A stretch of DNA of 64,000 bases from Ancylostoma caninum (taxonomy: Eukaryota; Nematoda; Chromadorea; Rhabditida; Ancylostomatidae), in assembly GCA_037903475.1 (NCBI GenBank), contig JBAJFG010000347.1, positions 1,488,001 to 1,552,000 on the forward strand, read 5' to 3'. The translations under genes were made by a program, and so were the position numbers. Positions 56,100 through 64,000 of the stretch are shown here, in pieces. The notes below the pieces were generated by a model. The model was not told the origin of the DNA and did not search any database. It worked only from the letters and a program-made list of their open reading frames with translations. Numbering within the stretch: position 1 is the stretch's first letter; each line of letters starts with the position of its first letter.

Positions 56100-58031
56100 T
56101 TAAAATAAAGTGAGCTTGTGGTGGGCTCGAGATAATCGGACGTAGTGCACGAAAGGAAGTGAGAACGAAAGTCCGCGAAAAGAAGCGTTTGTACCATCTC
56201 TTCCTTGACAATAAAACGGCAGGCAACTGGAGCAGTTACAGGGAGGAGAAGAGGGCTGCGAAGAAGGCCGTGGCCGCTGCGAAAGCGGCTCATTACGATG
56301 AAGTCTGTAAGAAGTTGGACTCGAAAGACGGTGAGCGCTTTATTTACCGACTTGCGAAGTCGCGCCAGCGCCAAACAGACGATGTCGAGAAGTTTCACGG
56401 TGTTAACGATGAACAAGGCCATCTTCTCATGGACCGCAAGATGGCAACGATGGAGGGATTACTTTGAGAAAGTCCCCGCGGAAGAATTTGCGCATCCTTC
56501 TGCCCCAGAAATCTCGCCCACCTTCGGACCGGTACAGCCGATCACCATCGAAGAGACCATGTTTGCATTGAAACGTATGAAGCTAGGCAAGGCGACTGGT
56601 CCAGATGATATGGCAGCGGAAGTGTGAAAGGCACAGGGTTGGAGCTCCGCCGAATGGTTGACGAAGTTTTTCAACTTGGCAATAGCGGAGATGAAGGTGC
56701 CCGAGGACTAGCAACGAAGCATCACCATCCCGATCTGGAAGGGTAAGGGCAGTCCCGCAGATTGCGCGAACTATAGGCCAATCCGTCTGTTGTCGCATAC
56801 CATGAAGATCTTCGAGCGTATCATTGATCGCCGGATTCGTGAAAATGTTCAACTATCCCCGAACCAGTGCAGTTTTGTACCCGGATGCGGCACTACCGAT
56901 GCCATCCATACTGCCCGTCTCCTGATCGAGAAGCATCGTGAGAAGAAACGGCCAGTGCACCTAGCGTTCCTCGACCTGGAGAAGGCCTTCGATCGCGTCC
57001 CGCACCAAGTAATCTGGTATGCAACGCGGCTTCAAGGCATTCCGGAGGAGCTTCTCAGATGGGTGCAGATGCTTTACGCCGATCATAGGAGTAAAGTGCA
57101 GGCGGCAGCTGGCACATCGACAGAGTTCCGCATAACCTTGGCGTACACCAAGGCTCAGCTCTCTCTCCGCTCCTTTTCATCGTTGTCATGGATGCCCTCA
57201 CAAAGGACCTTCAAAGACCGGTGCCTTGGACCCTGTTGTATGCCGACGACGTAATGCTAGCACCTGAAGACAAGGGTGAGCTTGAACGGCAGACGCAAGC
57301 GTGGAGTGACCGACTGGCACGGTTTGGCCTTCGCCTCAACATTAAGAAGACAGTGTATCTGACCACAGACGAACATGAGCACGGCACTATTAAAGTTAAT
57401 GGCATGAATCTCCCGAGAGCCACTGCGTTCAAATACCTCGGTTTAATGGTCTCATCGGACGGCAGTCTCGCTCATGAGATGATCGCACGCGTTAACGCTG
57501 TGTGGCTGAAGTGGCGCTCACTGACTGGTGTGCTGTGCGACAAGAGCATCCCAGACCGCCTGAAGTCGAAGATCTACCGAACAGTGGTACCCCCAGGTCG
57601 CGCTCTATGGTGCCGAATGTTGGCCTGCCACCAAGGAAATGGAGCGCCGAATCAATGTCATGGAAATGAGGATGCTGCGGTGGATGGGTGGCATTACGCA
57701 GCTGGATCGCTTCTGCAACCAGGACATACGGCAGCGATTTGGAGTTACTGCGATAGCCGACAAGCTCCGTGAGGCGCGTCTGCGATGGTTCGGCCACGTT
57801 CTCCGTGCTGATGGCGATAAAGTCTGTAGGATTGGCTTCAATCTAGAAGTACCAGGAAAGCGACCGAAAGGACGACCAAAGCAAAGATGGTTTGATACTC
57901 TGCACGCCGACCTCAAGCTGGTTAGGATCCATCCCGACCAGGCGCACGACAGGGCAATATGGCGTCAAAGGATCACCCCGCTACGAAACGGGAAAAACGC
58001 TAGGAAGAAAAAGTGCACGAAAGGACACTAA
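56100..58031 (+). mobile_element. Degenerate RTE-like non-LTR retrotransposon, 5' truncated
   Basis: The forward strand reads a reverse transcriptase in pieces: KAVAAAKAAHYDEVCKKLDS; LGKATGPDDMAAEV (stop at 56625); GSPADCANYRPIRLLSHTMK; HLAFLDLEKAFDRVPHQVIW (motif A, catalytic D); LLYADDVMLAPEDKG (motif C, intact YADD); LRWMGGI and LRWFGHVLRADGDK; and RPKGRPKQRWFDTL near the C-terminus at 58031. Nonsense codons at about 56625 and 56709 and frame changes near 56440, 57140 and 57590 inactivate it. The endonuclease domain expected upstream is missing. Clade (RTE versus relatives) is from overall resemblance only. Confidence 0.85.
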
Positions 58032-58041
58032 ACCAGATTGT

Positions 58042-58880
58042 AGGACTGGGCAGGACTAGCAGTGCGAACGTGGAAAAATTTTCATCTAAAATTTTGGCTT
58101 GCTCAGAGGCATGGTTGTAATCGGACACCTATGGCAGAAGATCTGGGCTACTAAGGTACCAAATGTTTTTTTCAGTTTCAAATAGTAGAAGGTTTGCGCT
58201 TTCACTATATTTAGCTCCTTTTTCCGCAGTCGCCCCCACCGCGATTTAACTTCGTCGATAAAAACATGTAGAAAAGGCCATTTTTATCGACGAAACCTCG
58301 TCGTCGTAATTCTCGTGCTGAATCTTTTCTCATCAACCTGGAAACCTGAAACTTAACGGTAAAGCACAGTCGAGTGGGGTCCATAGAATCATTTTTTATC
58401 TGCTTGCAGGACTAGGCAAGACTGGTAATACGCAAAAATGTTCACCTAAAATTTTGGCTTGCTCAGAAGTGTTGTTGTAGTGAGACATGAATAGCAGGAC
58501 ATCTAGCCAGTGGAGGTGCCAATTTTTTCTCAGTTTTAATTAGTAGAAGGATTTTGCTCTCAAGCAGTGTGGTTCCTTTCCCGCAGATTTCATCCTTCCT
58601 GCTCCGATCAACTCGATAAAAACAAGTAAAAATGACCATTTTTATCGACAAATATCACTTCCGTAATTCTTCCGTAATAATTTGGTGAATCTTTTCTATT
58701 GAAGCTGGAGAGCTGGAACTTGGAGCCGAAGCACATCTGGACAGTTCCCATAAAGAGACTTTTTTTCGTCTTCAAGGAAAGACTGGGACTGGCAGAACGT
58801 ATGAACAAAAATGGCTGTCCGAAATTCGGCCTTGTTCAGAGACATGGCTGCGCTACTGTAATGTAACACAAATTCTCCAC
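58042..58880. repeat. ~366-bp tandem repeat with internal hairpins, 2.3 copies
   Basis: Units start at 58042, 58408 and 58778 (AGGACTGGGC, AGGACTAGGC, AAGACTGGGA) and share AAAATTTTGGCTTGCTCAGA blocks. Each full unit has an inverted repeat: TCGTCGATAAAAA / TTTTTATCGACGA at 58252-58293 and TCGATAAAAA / TTTTTATCGA at 58613-58648. It begins 11 bp after the retrotransposon stop, so it may be its tandemly duplicated 3' tail. Confidence 0.85.
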
Positions 58881-59880
58881 TACAGCCACGATCAGGGTAG
58901 AGCACAGGTGCGATATTTTAAACCACCCCTACGTATTTGGAGGAGGAAAGCGAAAAAGCAAGTGGGGGGGGGGGTACATTGTGTTTTTTCTTTATGACTG
59001 GTCCTCGTCCTTCGCCCGATTTACTATCTTCGAGAAGCATCGTGAAGGGAACAGCATCCATGCTCTAACACATTATTCGAGCTTCGGATGAGATGTTCCA
59101 CACCTCTACGATCTCTGCTGTTTTCAATGATTTCCCATCACAGTAGATCGGTACAGCAACACAGAGTAATAGTAATAAGTTATAGAGGCAGTAATTAGTA
59201 AAACTACTATGTATTGCTCGCCACAGGAGAACATTCACGGTAAATTTCCCAAGTTTCATTCCATCTGTGCAAGCCGCGCACGTTAAATCGGTTCAATATT
59301 ATAAAAATTGCACCAAAGTTCAGCTGAAACCCCCTGCGGAGCCATTTCGCGCTCCTACGCAATTCCGCGCTCCATTGCAAAAGATTACTGTAGCTTCCAC
59401 CACAGGGCAGGTGAGGAGAAGGTGTGTGTATCGCATCCTTATCGCATCTTCCTTGTGGTGGACTTTACAGTATTCAGGAGTAGTAGAGAGATGCGCATAA
59501 AGCGTTCAAAGCGAAGAGGGAGCAGAGGGTGACAACACGTAAAAACATGTTAAAACATGTCCAAGATTGTTTAAACAAGTTCACTTTTCTAGCAATCTGA
59601 TCTCTCCTTCTTTGTTTTATGTTTAATATGTCCGACATGCTCAAACTTGTTGGGCATGTCTCCTTAAAACTGGCATGCTTGTATATGATGTCCGGAATCT
59701 GTATCACGGATTGAGAGACGCCGAATACTGAAAAAAAAACATGATGAAAGCTGTTGCTCACTGTGATGCAAAAACTGTGTACCACCAATCGACCATTTAG
59801 TATGACATTATCGATTCATCTATTTCATTGATTTCGTTTCATTTTCTCCAGGGAAGGGTATGTTTTAGTTTTTCTGTATT
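58881..59880. other. Intergenic DNA, no gene recognised
   Basis: A G-homopolymer run is present at about 58963-58972. A minus-strand 64-codon frame at 59065-59259 has a hydrophobic stretch but no supporting splice structure. Positions 59536-59675 are rich in ACATGT/GCATGT motifs, recalling the patch at 5126-5193. Confidence 0.35.
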
Positions 59881-60001
59881 CTTGCTCACAAGTTGGTTAA
59901 AAATGTTGTAGTTCGCTGTGTTGTCCTGTGTGCTCGGTGGTTCAGTGACACAACACGCACGTAGCGTCGCGATGTTTACCTCAAACTTGGGAAATTAAAC
60001 C
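59881..60001 (-). ncRNA. Candidate spliced-leader (SL1-like) RNA gene
   Basis: On the minus strand 60001-59980 matches the 22-nt nematode SL1 exon at 21 positions (A to T at position 10: GGTTTAATTTCCC then AAGTTTGAG). It is followed immediately by GTAAACAT, the same intron-side donor as in known SL1 RNA. GTTTA pairs with TAAAC for the first stem; GTGTTGT/ACAACAC (with CGC/GCG outside) could form the second; ACATTTTTAAC is a poor Sm-site match; CTTG-TGAG-CAAG could be a third stem. The trans-splicing donor part is convincing, the Sm site less so; it may be a pseudogene. No 5S rRNA is adjacent. Confidence 0.5.
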
Positions 60002-60238
60002 ATCTGCTCTATTAATAACGAATGAATAAAAAACACGGAAAAATAGTGGCGTAGTGGCGTTAAGAACGGAAAAATAGTGGCGTTAAAGGTATGAGCGAGA
60101 AATACCCATGGAAAAATGACACACTAAAGAATGGTAGCGTTAAGATGATATAAACTCCGTTCAAAATGACATATATCATTACGCGATGATGAAACGAGTT
60201 AGCGGCGAACTGTGGTTAAATAGCGGCGTGTAAGAATG

Positions 60239-60265
60239 ACATAGATGCTTCGTGCGCATCTATGT
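60239..60265. repeat. Perfect 10-bp hairpin
   Basis: ACATAGATGC (60239-60248) and GCATCTATGT (60256-60265) with a 7-base loop TTCGTGC, followed by a short T run. Upstream, 60040-60085 carries a short direct repeat of ACGGAAAAATAGTGGCGT. Role unknown. Confidence 0.8.
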
Positions 60266-60459
60266 TTTTGGTTGCGGCGAGCAAGAACTTCTCATCCGCA
60301 CGAAGATCTATGCACGAATGCTTAGCTCGCATGGAGGTGAACTGTGCATCGCGTCCCGATATTGGTGAAACCGTTTCTTCTGGGGTTTCCCGAAAAGTTC
60401 AACGTGAATATGGCAAGCCTTTCAGAACATATGAGCGCCGGCGCACATCGGGGTTATCG

Positions 60460-60960
60460 TATCTTGAGGTTTTTCATACTTGCACAGCATTGCACATCTC
60501 CTCTATCGGTGGGTCCTCTCCTGGCGTTCTCCACACTATGAGGCACCAGCACATCTTCCATCCTTCGCTGGACCCATATCACGGAGTTCTCCCATCTACC
60601 CATCAGACCCACAATTCTCAATCACGCATTCTAGCGTTTTCCTAGCTAATGGACTGTGCTGGAGCAATCTTTCATCTACAGAGCCGTATCCGAGCACGTT
60701 TTCCAAATTACAAGGCGCAAGCGTTCCTGTCTCAATCAGTGAATCTACACCTTAACGTTTTCCAAATCATTCGGCCAAAGCAGTGGATCCACATTCTGGC
60801 GTTCCTCACACATCGGCCACAGCGGGCACCTTCTTCATCTGTGAATCCGTATCGTGACGTTTTTCACATCTGGGCCAAAGCGGACCCCTCCTCCATCCGT
60901 GAACCAGTATCTTCTCGCTCCTCACAGTTGGGTCAAAGCGGACCTCTCCTCAATTCACTC
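60460..60960. repeat. Second array of the ~60-bp minisatellite
   Basis: Same blocks as at 53290-54620. The last ~90 bp (60865-60955) is nearly identical to 53306-53395, including GTGAACCAGTATCTTCTCGC. The earlier units are more decayed. Confidence 0.85.
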
Positions 60961-63790
60961 AATGAGGGTCCCCTCAATGGACTCTTCCTTTGTGCTCATC
61001 AAATACCGAAGAGATGACCTGGGATCAAAAAAATATTGAGCACCAGTGTTTCATTGACTCTCATTGCCCAAATTTATATAACTGAAGTTTCTGAAGTGGT
61101 CGACTCAGGGTTTCATTTTACATATGAACTTGTTCATGACTGAATAGGGAACAGTTACATACAATAGCAGTAACTCTGAAACTGCCCACATTACTAAGGG
61201 CAAAATAGCCTCACGCGTAAAATTCTCAGGAGGATGCTTCGACACCTGCACTGTACCTCCAAGATCCTGCAGGATTGTGAACTTTCACTCGGTATACATA
61301 GTTGACTGTTAGAATTCGAAAACAAGATGTATGTTTGGTTTACATGATAATTCACGCAGATGTCTAAATATATCCCAGCGCTTATTTTTCTAATCTGTAG
61401 TTCCAACACTAGCGACACTACAAACAAAATAGTCCCTCCTTCTTTTATCCGTCCCAAATAGGATTAATTTTTTAGTTCACGGAGTATGTTTTCAATATGC
61501 GAGGATCAGCAAAAAATTTCGTGTACCGCCGCAAATCCAACAATTCAAAAGTTTTATGAAGAAATTCCTGGAGTAAGTTTCGCATCTCTTTCTCCGGTTC
61601 ACCTGAATCTGTAATTCTCATTTTTTAGCATTCATCCATGTAGTGTTAATGCACAGTTGCTGCTCTATTGCAGTGGTTTTGCTTTTTTATTCGTTTCGTT
61701 TCTTTTTACAAGCGTGTGACTTCGTGTCAACAAATGTTATGAATTTCAAATGTTTAATTCCGCTTTTGTTGAGGTGGTGACCTTTATATTTGCATCGCAA
61801 AGGGCGGCCCCGCGTTCGATATGGAATCTACTTTTCGAATCTTCTCTGGGTTAAACACTCCACCATGCAGACCGACCCAATGAGCTTCTGATTTCTGACT
61901 TCTCCTCGTCAATTTTGGTAAGTATCCACTCCTTCATGCAGTTTACGGATTATGAATTGAGTGTGAGATGAGTTGAGCGGTGGAGCGTTGAATAGAGATA
62001 GATCGAGGATCACGGTATCACTGCTAATGTTAACCATAACTTCTCTGACTGAGTCGAATTCGGGGTCCACATGTTAGCATACTCCTCGTTAATTTCACTT
62101 CCGTGCAGCAGCCATACGGATAAATTCCGAGTATGAGAACTTAGAACTCGACCTGATATGTCATCCTTGAAGAATGAATATTCATCCTTAATGAAGTGGA
62201 GGTTTTCAAACTATTTTAATTATGTGTTAATTGATTCCTTCCAAAATGTGCACATGATTTCGTAAAGAATGTGAGCTGCGCTCTCACATATAAGGGATTT
62301 CATTACAGAAACCGCCAGCAAGTTGAACCATTCTGGACACAGGTTTTGGCGAATACTTGAAGGTTCTACATAATACATATTGGTTATATCTTGATTGAAT
62401 CACGGAACTGCTCCATCAACTGGAAGTTATCTCATGACGAAATTTCATTCAGAACCACTGATTCAGATAAAACTACTACTGGTTGTCTTCAACCAGAGTG
62501 AGTTGATGAGCGATGGCATAAACTGCTGGTACGATTACTCTTCCTGCGCTCCAAGTGCTCCAAAAAAAACGCTTCCACTCTAGAAGTCCACCCTAGGGAT
62601 TCCATAGCGCACTCAGACTCGAAGATTTACTGGGCGAATCAGTCCTGATGTGAAACCTTTTTTCCTTCTCCAAATAGTAGCCAAACAATCAAAGTGAAAT
62701 GTGAAAAATTGAAGAGGTAGAATAAAACAGAAATTCGAAGAAACACATGGAATAAAGCACTAAAAGTCCTTTAGTGACTTTTGTTCTGCTCTAAATCTCC
62801 ACTATATCTAGTACTCCCATCTTCAGGCTACTCTGGGATGGTGCATGTGTATTCCGCAAACTTCATGAAGTGCTAAAGCTTAGAGAAAATGTTAAGATTG
62901 CATAGACGCTGTTAGCACACTCGCACTTGCGCTCGCTAGGAGAGGATGGCTACTGATTAGCAGAAGCTCCTTCTCTGAACATCGTTTTTTTTCACATACT
63001 CCTCTCTTATTTGCGATCTTCACTAGTTACAGACATCTGTGAAATTTAGCGACCTACTTTTGCCTCAACAGGTTTTTGGAATATATTGCCTTTCGATGCG
63101 ATTGCGTGATGTGCACTGCGCAAAGCAAGTGGTCGATGAAACTGATACCGATCTTTGAGAACAAAACCTTTCAACATTCACCAGCCATTGCCAAATCGCT
63201 ACATAAGTGTAAATGTATAGTTCATAAATTTGTTACGAAAGCAATGCCTGCTGCTTTCAATAGTGGTTTCATATTACGGGGAAGCACATAATAAAGATCC
63301 CAGTGTTAAATACTGTTCAACATTCACCAGCCAGTTGTCGCGTTTTAGAACCTGGCAGGTTCATGAGTTGCTACTTTGTTTTTGACAAAAGTATTGCTCT
63401 TATTCTAGCAACTCAGATAACTGGATAAGGCAAACGCAGCAGAACCTGCCAAGCCACACCCCCAAGAAATGAAAGGCAGACATTGCTGCAAGAGGAAGAA
63501 CTGATGCATTCCGACTGCTAAGAGCAGCAAACTCCGTGTTTCGGCTGCGTTAACGGAGCTAGTTGCTGCCCAATTGACTGTAGTGTACTTCAACCTTCGT
63601 TGTTCCCCTCATGTCCTGCGTTCTACCTGCTCTTTGCCACGTGGCGCCCCGCCCTCTGGAAGTTGTATGCATATAAGCCAGTAGCTAAGGTGCTTGATCG
63701 ATGTTTGGTGGTAAACCTTGTGAGTTTAGCATACTACGCTGTAACCTTCCGACTTCTCGTCGCAAATGTTCTCAAAGGTGAACCGAAGTT
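60961..63790. other. Intergenic DNA upstream of the right-edge gene
   Basis: No gene recognised in about 2.8 kb. A repeated TTCAACATTCACCAGCC motif occurs near 63168 and 63317. A TATA-like ATATAAG at about 63671, 114 bp before the next start codon, could belong to the following gene. Confidence 0.35.
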
Positions 63791-63934
63791 ATGGCTACAG
63801 TTGGACTGTGTCTCAAAACTTCTCTTCTTTGTGCTATTGCAATACTTGCGCTTATTTACCACCCACTACCTGTAGCAAAAATCGGCGAGAAATCCTTTTC
63901 GGAGGATGATGGTGAGATTCTCAGGACTTCTACA
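63791..63934 (+). CDS. First exon of a gene running off the window (signal-anchor N-terminus)
   Basis: An ATG opens a 48-codon exon reading MATVGLCLKTSLLCAIAILA then LIYHPLPVAKIGEK and an acidic SEDDGE stretch, and ends at a good donor (ACA|GTGAGT) in phase 0. The hydrophobic segment at residues 5-23 is a signal peptide or signal anchor. A hydrophobic anchor followed by a YxPLP-like motif is reminiscent of arylacetamide-deacetylase-type ER esterases, but this is only a hint and the catalytic exons lie outside the window. Confidence 0.5.
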
Positions 63935-64000
63935 GTGAGTTTCCATTACAAGCGCAGCTTCCGTTTCCCATTTGTGCTAAGCCGCTTTCATAATTGATCG

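Noticed and set aside
59065..59259. 64-codon minus-strand frame resembling a signal peptide
   Set aside because: The hydrophobic segment is about 25-35 residues from the N-terminus and no downstream exon joins in phase.

Overview
The window looks like gene-poor nuclear DNA of a nematode, most likely a rhabditid/strongylid (hookworm-like) species. Supporting signs: small exons (about 35-300 nt) with GT-AG introns ending in TTTCAG-like acceptors; probable trans-splice acceptors just upstream of two start codons; an SL1-like spliced-leader sequence followed by the nematode-type donor GTAAAC; and Tc1/mariner, maT, CR1/RTE-type and Helitron remnants. The species is an inference. Gene models were assembled by eye from splice sites, phase and protein similarity.

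Three multi-exon protein genes can be reconstructed, and a fourth begins at the right edge. (1) 17189-23572 (+): a 385-residue single-pass membrane protein with an N-terminal signal/anchor, four EGF-like cysteine modules, a transmembrane segment and a cytoplasmic tail with two PPSY motifs. Its third intron carries an apparently intact 1.58-kb Tc1-type transposon. (2) 28670-31084 (-): a 270-residue secreted protein of seven exons, rich in Tyr/Pro, with six 15-residue repeats; no family recognised. (3) 45774-51332 (+): a 12-exon secreted or surface-anchored member of the nucleotide pyrophosphatase/phosphodiesterase (NPP) family in which nearly all catalytic and metal-binding residues are replaced, i.e. 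a probable pseudo-enzyme. One exon junction is out of phase by a base. (4) 63791-63934 (+): a first exon with a signal-anchor-like N-terminus, cut by the window end.

The rest is dominated by mobile DNA and repeats. There are four MITEs with TTAAAGGC ends (two of 523-524 bp, two of 424-426 bp), a 527-bp Tc1/mariner-type MITE, a 280-bp hAT MITE with a perfect 8-bp target duplication inside an NPP-gene intron, a non-autonomous Helitron with a 117-bp internal tandem repeat, a decayed maT/Tc1 transposase (33.2-34.5 kb), a decayed mariner (39.7-41.0 kb), a second mariner fragment (25.6-26.5 kb), non-LTR reverse transcriptase fragments (31.9, 44.1 and 56.1-58.0 kb), a ~60-bp GC-rich minisatellite at two loci (53.3-54.6 and 60.5-61.0 kb), and a 366-bp tandem repeat with internal hairpins (58.0-58.9 kb).

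Items most worth following up: the catalytically stripped NPP protein; a solitary SL1-variant RNA candidate on the minus strand at 59881-60001; an SL1-like sequence without a splice donor at 24264-24285; the EGF/PPxY receptor-like protein; and the repeat-bearing secreted protein. The genes do not form an obvious pathway. They share only a secretory or cell-surface character.
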